A stretch of 64,000 nt of DNA from Lachnospiraceae bacterium (lineage in GTDB: Bacteria; Bacillota; Clostridia; Lachnospirales; Lachnospiraceae), in contig JAGBBP010000021.1 in NCBI GenBank assembly GCA_017938405.1, positions 79,035 through 143,034 of the forward strand, in the 5' to 3' direction. Positions 52,611 to 62,657 of the stretch are shown one piece after another (the first letter of the stretch is position 1; the number at the start of each line of letters is the position of its first letter). The notes under the pieces were generated by a model, which was not told the origin of the DNA, made no database searches, and was given only the letters and a program-made list of their open reading frames with translations. The position numbers and the translations under genes are program-made.

Positions 52611-53384
52611 ATGCAACAGGAAAGAACAAGGAATATTAAACTTACGCTGGAATATGACGGTTCCCGTTATGCCGGATGGCAGAAAATGGCGGGAAAAGAG
52701 CGTATGGTAACGATACAGGGAAAGTTAGAAGAAGTATTGGAGAAGATGGAAGGAAAACCGGTGGAGGTCATTGGCGCAGCCCGTACCGAACCGGGAGCCC
52801 ATGCCTACGGACAGATTGCGAATTTCCATACTGCAACGAGTATGAGTGTGACAGAGATTAAGCAGTATTTAAACCGGTATTTGCCGATGGATATTGCGGT
52901 ACTGGAAGTCTGCGAGATGCCGGACCGTTTTCATGCGTCCTATCTTGCAAAAGAGTTTGTATATGAGTATAAAGTAACGGTAGGAGAAGTGCCATCGGTA
53001 TTTGAACGGAAATACAATTACTATTGTTTTAAGCGTCCGGATATCGAGAAGATGAAAAAAACGGCTTCTTACTTAATCGGAGGGCATGATTTTAAGGCTT
53101 TTTCCGACAATCGTAAGATGAAAAAGTCCACGGTCCGGGTGATGAAGGATATTACCATTTACGGAGATGATTGCGAGATTTTGTTTTCTTTTACCGCAGA
53201 CGATTTCTGGCCCCATATGGTGCGGATTTTAGTAGGTACGCTCTTAGCGGTGGGAAAGGGAGAAATTGAGCCGGAGGCGGTACAGAAGCTTCTGACCACC
53301 GGAGACAGAGAAGCGGCGGGAGAGACTATTGAAGCCAGAGGTCTTTTTCTGTCGGAAGTGCGATATGACGTGACGGAAAAGTAA
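52611..53384 (+). CDS. TruA-family pseudouridine synthase with altered catalytic residue
   Basis: A 257-residue protein with the TruA fold: YDGSRYAGWQ near the start and the late FWPHMVRILVGTLL motif. TruA modifies U38-U40 of tRNA using a strictly conserved Asp60 in RTDAGVHA. Here residue 60 is Glu (ARTEPGAHA; codon GAA 52788-52790). Thus either activity is lost or changed, or this is a divergent paralogue with another role. The gene is outside the usual ribosomal-protein location of truA, so a canonical copy probably exists elsewhere. Confidence 0.85.
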   Translation: MQQERTRNIKLTLEYDGSRYAGWQKMAGKERMVTIQGKLEEVLEKMEGKPVEVIGAARTEPGAHAYGQIANFHTATSMSVTEIKQYLNRYLPMDIAVLEVCEMPDRFHASYLAKEFVYEYKVTVGEVPSVFERKYNYYCFKRPDIEKMKKTASYLIGGHDFKAFSDNRKMKKSTVRVMKDITIYGDDCEILFSFTADDFWPHMVRILVGTLLAVGKGEIEPEAVQKLLTTGDREAAGETIEARGLFLSEVRYDVTEK

Positions 53385-53416
53385 CAAAGAGAGAAAAAGA
53401 AAGGTACGACAAAATC

Positions 53417-54706
53417 ATGAGAATTCTAATTAAAAACGGTTATGTCATCGATCCGGTGACCGGGCGTGAAGGACAATTTGATGTTTTAACAGAGGACAAG
53501 AAGATTGCACGTGTAGCAGAGAAAATCGAGGAAAGCGAAGCAAAGGCAGACCGGGTGGTGGATGCTACCGGAAAGCATGTTCTTCCGGGCTTTATAGATT
53601 TACATGTGCATTACAGAGAGCCGGGCCTTGAGTATAAGGAGACCATTGCCACCGGTTCCGCGGCTGCTGCGGCAGGCGGCTATACCACAGTTTGTCCGAT
53701 GCCGAATACGAAGCCGGTAACGGATTGTGCCGAAGTGGTACAGACGGTGCTTGCAAAAGCAAAGGAAGCCGGCAAGGTCCGGGTACTTCCGGTAGGCGCG
53801 GTGACCATCGGCCAGAGCGGAACCGAGCTTTCGGATATTGAGGGAATGGCTGCAGCAGGTGCGGCAGCGGTGTCCGAGGACGGCAAATCTGTTATGAATC
53901 CGGCACTGTATGCGGAAGGAATGAGAAAGGCGAGGGAAGCGGGACTTCCTGTATTTGCCCATTGTGAGGAAATAACGTTAGTACGGGGCGGTGTGATGAA
54001 TGCCGGTGCTAAGGCGGAAGAACTGGGTCTTCCGGGCATCACCAATGCAGTAGAAGATATTATTACCATGCGCGACATTTTACTGGCGGAAGAGACCGGT
54101 GCAAAGCTTCATTTATGTCACTGTTCCACTAAGTACAGTGTGGATTTTGTTCGGTTTGCAAAGGAAAAGGGCATTGATGTGACGGCAGAGGTTTGCCCGC
54201 ATCATTTTGCTATGTGTGATGAGGAGATTACCGAAGATGCGTCTATGTTCAAAATGAATCCGCCGCTTCGGGGAAAAGAAGATGTGAAGGCGCTGATTGC
54301 GGGACTTCTTAACGGTACCATGGAGGTGATTTCCACCGACCATGCCCCTCACTCCGCAGAGGAAAAGAGCGGTTCTATGATTGGGTCTCCCTTCGGAATC
54401 GTGGGTTCCGAGACTGCCTATGCACTCAGTAATACGGTGCTGGTAAAGGAGTACGGTATGAGCCCGATGCAGCTTTGTAAGTGTATGAGCTATAATCCGG
54501 CAAAGGTTCTTGGCAGAGAGAAAGAAATCGGCGGACTTGCGGAAGGCTATCTGGCGGATATCGCCGTTGTGGCACCGGATGAGGAATATGTAATAAATCC
54601 GGAGGAGTTTTTATCCAAAGGACGGAATACGCCGTTCGGAGGAAAGAAAGTAAAGGGCAGAGTGTATCTGACGATTTGTGAAGGAACGGTTACGTACGAG
54701 AGATAA
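53417..54706 (+). CDS. pyrC: Dihydroorotase
   Basis: A 429-residue class I dihydroorotase. It closes carbamoyl-aspartate to dihydroorotate in pyrimidine synthesis. Metal ligands His63 and His65 (DLHVHYREPG), His in FAHCEE, His in HLCHCSTK and Asp in STDHAPHS are all present, so it is the active, not the PyrC-like degenerate form. It lies 32 bases after the truA-like gene and 26 before the first BMP gene, so one transcript is likely. pyrF is found 8.5 kb downstream, after the signalling cassette. Confidence 0.95.
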   Translation: MRILIKNGYVIDPVTGREGQFDVLTEDKKIARVAEKIEESEAKADRVVDATGKHVLPGFIDLHVHYREPGLEYKETIATGSAAAAAGGYTTVCPMPNTKPVTDCAEVVQTVLAKAKEAGKVRVLPVGAVTIGQSGTELSDIEGMAAAGAAAVSEDGKSVMNPALYAEGMRKAREAGLPVFAHCEEITLVRGGVMNAGAKAEELGLPGITNAVEDIITMRDILLAEETGAKLHLCHCSTKYSVDFVRFAKEKGIDVTAEVCPHHFAMCDEEITEDASMFKMNPPLRGKEDVKALIAGLLNGTMEVISTDHAPHSAEEKSGSMIGSPFGIVGSETAYALSNTVLVKEYGMSPMQLCKCMSYNPAKVLGREKEIGGLAEGYLADIAVVAPDEEYVINPEEFLSKGRNTPFGGKKVKGRVYLTICEGTVTYER

Positions 54707-54732
54707 GGTATACGGACAAAGGAGCATGTATT

Positions 54733-55827
54733 GTGAAGAAGATAATCGCGGTAGTCGCAGGTGTCATGGTTGTAATTATTGTGGGAATTTTCCTGATTAA
54801 TGAAAAACGGGAAAACACGGATGTAACGAAGAATGCTACGAAAGTAGGCTGTTTATTAATCGGAAGCTGTGATGATAAAAGTTATAATCAGTCTCATTAC
54901 GAAGGACTGGAAAAAACCGCAAAGTCGTTGAATTTGCATCTCGTTTATAGGGAAAATGTGCCTACGGATGAGACTTGTTTGACAACCATAGAAGAGTTGA
55001 TTGCACAAGGGTGTGAAATTATTATCTGCAATTCTTATGATTTCGGAGAATGGGCATTACAGGCGGCTGAGGAGCATCCGGAAATTTATTTCTATCATGC
55101 CACGGGAGTACAGCAAAGCAAGAATTTAGCTACGTATTTTGCACGTATTTATCAAATTCGTTATTTAAGCGGTATTGTGGCAGGACTTCAGACGGAGACG
55201 AATGAAATCGGCTATGTGGCGGCAATTCCGATTTCTGAAGTGAATCGCGGAATCAATGCGTTTACCTTGGGGGTGCGTTCTGTGAATAAAGATGCGGTAG
55301 TACACGTGGAATGGAGTAATTCATGGACGGGAGATGTGGCAGCGGAAGCTGCGGCAAATGATTTGATTGAAAATTATAATATTGATGTAATTGCCATGCA
55401 TACCGATTCCAATAAGGTATTGGAGGTGGCTGAGGAGAAGGGAATCTGGTCTATCGGATACAATATAGATAACAGTGCCTTGTATCCGAACAGCTTTTTA
55501 ACGGCACCGGTATGGCAATGGGAGAATTACTACGAACCTCACATTTTAAAATGTTTGCAGGGAAAGTTCAAAGGCGAAAATTATTGGGAAGGTACATCCA
55601 CCGGCGTTGTAGGGCTGGCACCGTTGACGGGAAATGTAAAGGATGGTGTGGAAGAAGCGGTACTTGTGCAGAAGCAAAGATTGGAAAGCGGAATCTTTGA
55701 TGTGTTTTATGGACCGATTACAGATAATACCGGAAAAGTGCGCGTGGAAGAGGGGGAAAATCTTTCGGATGATGCATTATTAAATCGATTTGACTGGTAT
55801 GTGGAAGGAGTTATCATTCATGAGTAA
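54733..55827 (+). CDS. Membrane-anchored BMP-family ligand-binding protein (1)
   Basis: A 364-residue protein of the BMP/PnrA (TmpC, BmpA) binding-protein family, whose known members bind nucleosides. A hydrophobic helix at residues ~4-22 lacks a lipobox Cys, so it is probably an uncleaved membrane anchor rather than a lipoprotein signal. The binding domain follows with IGYVAAIPISEVNRGINAFTLG and ending in RFDWYVEGV. No ABC transporter genes adjoin it. The GTG start follows AGGAG at 54719-54723. It overlaps the next gene by 8 bases. Confidence 0.88.
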   Translation: MKKIIAVVAGVMVVIIVGIFLINEKRENTDVTKNATKVGCLLIGSCDDKSYNQSHYEGLEKTAKSLNLHLVYRENVPTDETCLTTIEELIAQGCEIIICNSYDFGEWALQAAEEHPEIYFYHATGVQQSKNLATYFARIYQIRYLSGIVAGLQTETNEIGYVAAIPISEVNRGINAFTLGVRSVNKDAVVHVEWSNSWTGDVAAEAAANDLIENYNIDVIAMHTDSNKVLEVAEEKGIWSIGYNIDNSALYPNSFLTAPVWQWENYYEPHILKCLQGKFKGENYWEGTSTGVVGLAPLTGNVKDGVEEAVLVQKQRLESGIFDVFYGPITDNTGKVRVEEGENLSDDALLNRFDWYVEGVIIHE

Positions 55828-56920
55828 GAAGGGAAAGAAGAGACTGGCGGTTGTATTGGGAGCAGCTGTAATCGTTCTGGTGATTTTGTTGCTGATTGTT
55901 TTTATGGGAAAAGAGAAAAAGGAAAAAACAAAAGTAGGTTTTATTATGTCCGGAGCGAGCAATGAAACCGGATGGAACGGAATGCATTACAACGGGGTGA
56001 AGAAAGCTTGTGAAGCATTGGGAGCGGAGTTAATTGTAAAGGAAAATGTGAAAGAATTTAACGGAGAATGCAGTGATGCAATTAAGGAACTGGCAAAAGA
56101 AGGGGCCGGAATGATTATTTTGTCCAGCTATAACTATTCTTCGGAAGTAAAAGATTTGGTGAAGGAGTATCCCGATATCGTATTTTACGGGAATTCGTCC
56201 GAGCATCATGCGGAGAACATGACCTCTTATTTTGTGCGTATGTATCAGGCACGTTATCTGGCAGGAATTGTGGCGGGGCAGAAGACGAAGTCTCAAACCA
56301 TCGGCTATGTGGCGGCAATGAAGAATAATGAGGTAAATCGCGGAATCAGTGCGTTTACGTTAGGTGTAAGAAGTGTGAACCCGGAGGCGGAAGTGGTTGT
56401 TGCCTGGACGGGAGACTGGGATAACGAAGAGGAAGAACGGCAGGCGGCGAAGAAACTGGTGGAAAATGCAGGTGCGGATGTGCTGACATATCACCAGAAT
56501 CAGACAAATGTAATACATATGGCGGAAGAACTCGGTGTATATTCCGTCGGATATCATGAAGCATTAACCGGACAGTCTGACCGGTATCTCATGTCGGTAG
56601 TTTGTGACTGGGAGATGGTGTATAAAGAATTAATAAAAAGCTTTCTGACCGGAAAGGCCAATGAAAAAGAGAACTATTGGATCGGAATGGAAGTGGAAGC
56701 CGTGGGGCTGTCTCCGTATTCAAGGGAAGTAACTGAGGAGATACAGCAAAGTGTGGAAAAAGCGAAACAAAGAATCATGTTGGGGGCTGATGTGTTTTCC
56801 GGGATGATTTATGACACGGAAGGAACGCTTCGTTGCGGCGAAAAAGAAATGATTGCGGATGAGATGCTTTTAGAACAGTTTGACTGGTTTGTAGAGGGTG
56901 TGAAATTCTATGAAGAGTAG
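55820..56920 (+). CDS. Membrane-anchored BMP-family ligand-binding protein (2)
   Basis: A 366-residue paralogue of the preceding protein. After a Lys-rich start, one strong hydrophobic helix (about 9-30) without lipobox Cys anchors it. The family blocks IGYVAAMKNNEVNRGISAFTLG and QFDWFVEGVKF are shared with copy 1, but overall divergence is high, so the two may bind different ligands or form a pair. GGAAGGAG (55803-55810) supports the ATG at 55820. It overlaps the hybrid kinase gene by 11 bases, which suggests translational coupling and joint assembly. Confidence 0.88.
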   Translation: MSKKGKKRLAVVLGAAVIVLVILLLIVFMGKEKKEKTKVGFIMSGASNETGWNGMHYNGVKKACEALGAELIVKENVKEFNGECSDAIKELAKEGAGMIILSSYNYSSEVKDLVKEYPDIVFYGNSSEHHAENMTSYFVRMYQARYLAGIVAGQKTKSQTIGYVAAMKNNEVNRGISAFTLGVRSVNPEAEVVVAWTGDWDNEEEERQAAKKLVENAGADVLTYHQNQTNVIHMAEELGVYSVGYHEALTGQSDRYLMSVVCDWEMVYKELIKSFLTGKANEKENYWIGMEVEAVGLSPYSREVTEEIQQSVEKAKQRIMLGADVFSGMIYDTEGTLRCGEKEMIADEMLLEQFDWFVEGVKFYEE

Positions 56921-59411
56921 ATTACAATCGGGTAAATCAAGAATATTTGTGTTGTTGACGGTATTTGTTGCGGTGTTGATACTGGTGGGTGTCCTTATGC
57001 ACGTGAAATTACGTGCTTTGTTGCGCGGAAATATCGAACGACAGGTGGCGGCACAGGTGAAAGGTGTGGCGCAGGTGGCAGAAAGTGAGCTGGAAACGGA
57101 GTTGAAAAAGTTGGAAACCGTTTCCGGCTTGTTCGAGAGCGGAAAAGTATCGATGAGTACGTTGTTTACAATGTTACAGGAGGAGAATCCGTCTTCTGTA
57201 TTCGGAATTTTGGAACTGGATGGTGAAACGGTACAAGGAGAGGCGATGGATGTTTCCGGATTCTCCGGTGTGCGGGAAGCGTTTCGCGGAAACAGAGGGG
57301 TTTCGTATCAGGAAGGGACAGGTCTTTTGTTTTCGGTGCCGATTTATCATAACGGTAATGTGAAATATGTTTTGTATGAGTTAATGGAAGAGGATGTGTT
57401 GCCGGAAATGGTTACACTTTCCTGTTTTCACGGGGAAGGGAAGATTTTACTGGCGACCAGGGAAGAAGAGATTATAATCCCGTATGAGAGCTGGGGAGAG
57501 GAAGATTTACGGTTTTTGCGCTCGAATGCCGCAACGGATGCCTTTGCAAGTATCAGTGAAAAAATGATTATTGCTACGGAAGGCGCTGCGTATTGTAAAG
57601 AATACGGGAAACAGTATTTATTTGTGGCCAATGTGGGGGACTATGACTTTGTGGTAGTGGGCTCGGTGGATGAGGAAACTGCCGCAGAGGGAATTTTTGT
57701 GATTATTAAACTGGTATTCTGGGTATTCGGATTATTGCTTCTTTTACTGGCAATCGGTATGGCCTTTGTCTTCGGTGCGGAAGAAAAAGCAAAAGAAAGT
57801 GAAGAGTTACGAAGGGCAAAGGAAATTGCAGATAGCGCAAATCGCGCCAAAAGCGATTTCCTGGCCAATATGTCCCATGAAATCAGAACACCGATTAACA
57901 CGGTTATGGGTATGAATGAAATGATTATCCGGGAATGTAAGGAGGAATCGATTAAGGAGTATGCCTGCAATATTCAAAATGCCAGCAAGACGCTTCTGAC
58001 GTTAATTAACGATATTCTGGATTTGTCAAAAATCGAAGCCGGAAAGATGGAGATTATTAAGGAACGGTATTTCCTTAGCTCTGTATTAAACGGTGTGGTA
58101 AATATGGTACAGGTAAGGGCAAATCAGAAAAAGTTAAATTTTATTGTGGAAGTAGATGAGACGATTCCGGATGAGTTGTATGGAGATGAAATCAGATTGC
58201 GCCAGGTAATGGTGAATTTGCTAAACAATGCGGTAAAATACACCAGAACCGGAAGTGTATGGCTGAAAATTGAAAAAGAGGACGTCAGGGAGAAAGATAT
58301 TGTATTGCGAATTACGGTGAAAGATACCGGTATCGGGATTCGTGAGGCGGATATCGGCAAGCTGTTCCATGGATTTGAACGATTGGATCAGGAAAAGAAT
58401 CGTAACGTGGAAGGAACCGGTCTCGGCCTTGCAATTACCTCAAAGATTGTAGACTTAATGCAGGGTGAGTTAAAGGTAGAAAGCGTCTATAAGGAAGGTT
58501 CTACCTTTACCGTATTGTTACCGCAGAAGATAATTCGTCCGGACGGAATCGGCGATTTTGAAGAGAAATATCATGCATATATCCAGTCACTGCAAAGTTA
58601 TCGGGAGTCGTTCCGGGCACCGGAAGCAGAGATTTTGGTAGTAGATGATAATGATATGAATCTGTTTGTTTTCGAGAATCTTTTAAAGAAAACCCAGGTG
58701 AAAATAACGAAGTGTACCGGTGGAGAAGCTTGCCTGGATCTGGTTTGCGAAAAGAAGTTTGATATCATCTTTTTGGATCACATGATGCCGGGAATGGACG
58801 GAATCGAAACCATGAAACAAATGAGGGAAATGGAAGAATACGCATCCAAGGGAGCTCCGGTGATTGCGTTGACGGCAAATGCGATTGTAGGTGTGCGGGA
58901 TATGTACATTGCGGAAGGTTTTGATGACTATTTGAGTAAGCCGATTGTGGGAGATGAACTGGAAGAAATGTTACAACGGTATATTCCGAAAGGAAAGTTA
59001 CTTTCGGAACCGGTAGAATCGGCAGAAGAAACCATATCGGAAACACTTCCTTCCGGGGAGGAAAAGCAGGAAGAGACGCAATGGATTGACCGGGAACTGG
59101 GACTTCGTTACAGTGGAGAAAGCGAAGAGATGTACCGGGAGTTTATGAAAATGTACTGTGAAATGATGCCGGAAAAGAAAGAACGGCTGGAGCAGTGTTT
59201 CAGGGAAGAAGATTGGGAAAATTACACGATTGCCGTACATGCGTTAAAATCCACCTCTCTCAGTATCGGCGGAAAAATATTATCCGAGAAGGCACTGGCA
59301 CTGGAAAAGGCAGGAAAAGCGCAGGAGTTTTCTTTTATCAAAGAGAATCATCAGGATGCCATGGAATGCTACGAAAAGACGGTGCAGGAAGGACGAGAGA
59401 GAATACTATGA
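56910..59411 (+). CDS. Hybrid sensor histidine kinase with REC and HPt domains
   Basis: An 833-residue hybrid kinase. Membrane helix at about 11-32, a ~230-residue external domain, and a second helix at about 262-290. Then HisKA with His323 (MSHEIRTPINTV), HATPase with GTGLGLAIT, receiver with Asp623 (IFLDHMMPGMDG), and a C-terminal HPt with His777 (HALKSTSLS). It has no DNA-binding domain, so it must pass phosphate on, most simply to the receivers of the next two genes. The external domain is the likely partner of the BMP proteins. Confidence 0.93.
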   Translation: MKSRLQSGKSRIFVLLTVFVAVLILVGVLMHVKLRALLRGNIERQVAAQVKGVAQVAESELETELKKLETVSGLFESGKVSMSTLFTMLQEENPSSVFGILELDGETVQGEAMDVSGFSGVREAFRGNRGVSYQEGTGLLFSVPIYHNGNVKYVLYELMEEDVLPEMVTLSCFHGEGKILLATREEEIIIPYESWGEEDLRFLRSNAATDAFASISEKMIIATEGAAYCKEYGKQYLFVANVGDYDFVVVGSVDEETAAEGIFVIIKLVFWVFGLLLLLLAIGMAFVFGAEEKAKESEELRRAKEIADSANRAKSDFLANMSHEIRTPINTVMGMNEMIIRECKEESIKEYACNIQNASKTLLTLINDILDLSKIEAGKMEIIKERYFLSSVLNGVVNMVQVRANQKKLNFIVEVDETIPDELYGDEIRLRQVMVNLLNNAVKYTRTGSVWLKIEKEDVREKDIVLRITVKDTGIGIREADIGKLFHGFERLDQEKNRNVEGTGLGLAITSKIVDLMQGELKVESVYKEGSTFTVLLPQKIIRPDGIGDFEEKYHAYIQSLQSYRESFRAPEAEILVVDDNDMNLFVFENLLKKTQVKITKCTGGEACLDLVCEKKFDIIFLDHMMPGMDGIETMKQMREMEEYASKGAPVIALTANAIVGVRDMYIAEGFDDYLSKPIVGDELEEMLQRYIPKGKLLSEPVESAEETISETLPSGEEKQEETQWIDRELGLRYSGESEEMYREFMKMYCEMMPEKKERLEQCFREEDWENYTIAVHALKSTSLSIGGKILSEKALALEKAGKAQEFSFIKENHQDAMECYEKTVQEGRERIL

Positions 59412-59443
59412 ATAAAGTGGAAAAGGAGAAAGGAGCCGGCCCG

Positions 59444-62400
59444 ATGAAGCGGATTAAGGAAATGATATCCCGGATGTATCGTGAAGATTTGGAAATCCAG
59501 CATAAGCTGTTAAATCTGATGCTGTCGGCTATTTTTGTCGGTGGTTTGGTGTCACTGGTCATTACTGTTTTTCTGCATCAGGGAGCGGAAGTGATTCTTT
59601 CCGTGGTACTTATGATTACTATAATTGCCACATCTCTTTGGCTGGCAAATAAGAAAAACGGAAAACCCAGGTTGGCGGCGTTTCTTGTTGTATTTGCGGC
59701 AAATATGTTTTTGTTTCCGTTTATGTATTTCACCAGTGGAGGGCTCGCTTCCGGAATGCCGGTTTGGTTTGTATTGGGTCTGACTTTTTCCTGGTTGCTA
59801 TTAAAGGGAAAAATCGGTACAATTATGTATGTTTTCAATTTGGTTGTAGCGGTTGTCTGCATGTTATTGGAATTACAGTATCCGGAAATGGTATCCGCTA
59901 TGGACAAAAAAACGGCGATTTGCGCCGATGTGATTCAATCCGTTGTGGTGGTTACCTGTATTTTTGGTTGTATTTTCAAATACCAGACCTATGTGTATGA
60001 AAAACAGAAAAAAGCTCTGGAGAAGGCAAATAAGGCAAAGAGTGAGTTCCTTGCCAATATGTCTCATGAAATTCGTACACCGATTAATGTGGTTTTGGGA
60101 TATAACGAAATGATTTTAAGGGAAAGTAAAGAAAGTCAGACCGCTACCAATGCATTAAAGGTGCAAGCGGCAGGGCAGACACTTCTTTCTCTGGTCAATG
60201 ATATTTTGGATTTTACGGCAATTGAGCAAGGCAAATTAAAGCTGAAAAAGGATTCCTATGATATACAGAAAGTATTGCAGGATGTTTTTGTGTACGCACA
60301 ATATTGTGCGGGAGAAAAGGGACTGAAACTCGGTCTTACAGTCGAACCGGCGATTCCGAGAGTACTGGCGGGAGATGCAGTACGCCTCATGCAGATTATG
60401 GAAAATCTGATTTCCAATGCGGTGAAGTATACGAAGGAAGGCAGTATAGAGGTTTGCATTAAGTGGAAAGAGAAGGAAGACAAGGAAGGTGTATTGTGCT
60501 TTTCCGTAAAAGATACGGGAATCGGTATGAAGCCGGAAGATGTAGAACGTATTTCGGAAAGTTTTATCCGGTTTGATAAGAATCGGACGCGGAATATACA
60601 GGGAATCGGCCTGGGCCTGACCATTATCACCCGTTTGTTGTATGCAATGGGAAGCAAGTTATCGGTGGAGAGTGAAATCGGAAAAGGAAGCACATTTTCC
60701 TTCGAGGTAGTACAAAATGTTGTAGATACCGAACCGATTGGCGAAATCGTCTGGACAGACCTGAAAGCACCCACAAGAAAAGAAGAAGAGCAATTCGAAG
60801 CATCACAGGCAAGAATTCTTGTTGTGGACGACAATGAAATGAATCTTGATTTATTCAAGGGGATGCTTTGGAAGACAAAGTTGCAGATTGATACCGCAAT
60901 GAACGGCGAAGAAGCAATTGCCTGTGTAAAAGAAAAGGTATATCATCTCATTTTTATGGATCACATGATGCCGGTTATGGACGGTATGACAGCCATGCAA
61001 AAAATGCGGGCGGGAAAGTTATGTGAGGATACACCGATTATTGTGTTGACGGCAAACGCGGTTAGTGGTGCAAAAAAAGAATATCTGGATGCGGGATTCG
61101 ATGATTATTTAAGTAAACCGGTTTTGAGCGATAAACTGATGCTGTTATTAAAAAAGCATCTTCCACAGGAATTATATGTAAATCGTTTGGTTCGGGAAAC
61201 GGAGAACCGGGAGGCTGTTGCAAAAGATGACGGAAAAGAAAATCCGTTGGCTGCATATTTGGACTTTAAAACCGGTATGGAATATTGCTGCAACAATGAA
61301 GAATTTTACAGAGAAATGTTAGGCTCTTATCTTTCCAACGATAAGCATGCATCTATTTGGAGCTTTTACAAACAGGAAGATTGGGAACAATATCGTATTT
61401 TGGTTCATGCGCTGAAAAGCACGTCCCTTTCCATCGGAGCAGTGAAGCTTTCCGAAGCGGCGAAGCAGTTGGAAACGGCGGCAAAGGACAATCGTATCGA
61501 CGATATTCATGCCAATCATGAAAGTGTAATGAAAGATTATGCACAGCTGCTTTCTTTGATACGAAAGGAGTTGAACGGGGAAGACGCCAAAACACATATA
61601 ACAACTGCGGAAGCGGATGAAAAAGAACGTATTTTGGTCGTGGACGATGATACGATGAATCTGAAGATGGCGGAACGGTTGTTAGAATCACATTTTTTTG
61701 TGGATTGTGTTACTTCCGGAACAGAAGCGCTGGAGTATTTTGAACAAGAGAAGCCGAATCTGGTGTTGTTGGATTTGCATATGCCGGAGATGGACGGTTT
61801 TGCAGTAATGCAGGAAATGAAAAAAAGAAGTCTGTTAAGAGATATTCCGGTGATTTTCCTGACTGCGGACAACGATAGTGAAAGTGAAATCCGTGGTTTT
61901 CGCGAGGGCGCGCTTGATTTTATTAAAAAGCCGTTTATTGCGGACATTATGCTACAGCGAATTCATCGTATTCTGGAATTGGATCGCTTGCAGAAAAATT
62001 TGCAACGGGAAGTAGAAAAGCAGACACGAAAAGCGGAGCAGAGAAGAGAAAAGGTAGAACGGTTGTCCATGCAGATTATGTTAACGCTGGCGGAGACCAT
62101 CGATGCCAAGGATACCTATACCAATGGTCATTCCGTCCGGGTGGCGCAGTATGCAAAAGAAATTGCAAGACGTATCGGAAAGTCGGCACAGGAACAGGAA
62201 GACATTTATTATATCGGTCTTTTGCACGATATCGGGAAAATCGGTATTCCGAATACAATCATTAATAAGACCTCCGGTTTGACGGATGAGGAATATGCTC
62301 TTATGAAGGATCATGCGAGAATCGGCGCGGATATTCTGGGTACGATGACGGAGATTCCGGGTCTTTCCATCGGAGCACACTGGCATCATGAGTTGTATAA

Positions 62401-62641
62401 CGGAACCGGATACCCGGATGGCTTAAAAGGGGACGAAATACCGGAGATTGCCCGTATAATCGGAGTATCGGACGCCTATGATGCTATGACGTCAAAGCGC
62501 AGTTATCGTGATGTGATGCCACAGGAAGTTGTAAAGGAAGAACTGAGAAAAGGAAAAGGAACCCAGTTTGATCCGAAGTTTGCGGATGTTATGTTACAGA
62601 TGATGGAAGAAGATAAAGAATATCGCATGTGTGCGCATTAA
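59444..62641 (+). CDS. Hybrid histidine kinase with REC-HPt-REC and HD-GYP output
   Basis: A 1065-residue protein. About six membrane helices (22-180), then HisKA with His208, HATPase (~255-370), receiver 1 with Asp506, HPt with His655, receiver 2 with Asp777, and an HD-GYP c-di-GMP phosphodiesterase (His928-Asp929, HHE 981-983, GTGYP). The order is that of a complete phosphorelay ending in an effector. The ATG at 59444 is preferred since GAAAGGAG lies 8 bases upstream; an ATG at 59408, overlapping the previous stop by 4 bases, would add 12 residues. It should lower c-di-GMP when stimulated. Confidence 0.93.
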   Translation: MKRIKEMISRMYREDLEIQHKLLNLMLSAIFVGGLVSLVITVFLHQGAEVILSVVLMITIIATSLWLANKKNGKPRLAAFLVVFAANMFLFPFMYFTSGGLASGMPVWFVLGLTFSWLLLKGKIGTIMYVFNLVVAVVCMLLELQYPEMVSAMDKKTAICADVIQSVVVVTCIFGCIFKYQTYVYEKQKKALEKANKAKSEFLANMSHEIRTPINVVLGYNEMILRESKESQTATNALKVQAAGQTLLSLVNDILDFTAIEQGKLKLKKDSYDIQKVLQDVFVYAQYCAGEKGLKLGLTVEPAIPRVLAGDAVRLMQIMENLISNAVKYTKEGSIEVCIKWKEKEDKEGVLCFSVKDTGIGMKPEDVERISESFIRFDKNRTRNIQGIGLGLTIITRLLYAMGSKLSVESEIGKGSTFSFEVVQNVVDTEPIGEIVWTDLKAPTRKEEEQFEASQARILVVDDNEMNLDLFKGMLWKTKLQIDTAMNGEEAIACVKEKVYHLIFMDHMMPVMDGMTAMQKMRAGKLCEDTPIIVLTANAVSGAKKEYLDAGFDDYLSKPVLSDKLMLLLKKHLPQELYVNRLVRETENREAVAKDDGKENPLAAYLDFKTGMEYCCNNEEFYREMLGSYLSNDKHASIWSFYKQEDWEQYRILVHALKSTSLSIGAVKLSEAAKQLETAAKDNRIDDIHANHESVMKDYAQLLSLIRKELNGEDAKTHITTAEADEKERILVVDDDTMNLKMAERLLESHFFVDCVTSGTEALEYFEQEKPNLVLLDLHMPEMDGFAVMQEMKKRSLLRDIPVIFLTADNDSESEIRGFREGALDFIKKPFIADIMLQRIHRILELDRLQKNLQREVEKQTRKAEQRREKVERLSMQIMLTLAETIDAKDTYTNGHSVRVAQYAKEIARRIGKSAQEQEDIYYIGLLHDIGKIGIPNTIINKTSGLTDEEYALMKDHARIGADILGTMTEIPGLSIGAHWHHELYNGTGYPDGLKGDEIPEIARIIGVSDAYDAMTSKRSYRDVMPQEVVKEELRKGKGTQFDPKFADVMLQMMEEDKEYRMCAH

Positions 62642-62657
62642 GTAAGGAGGAAACGAG

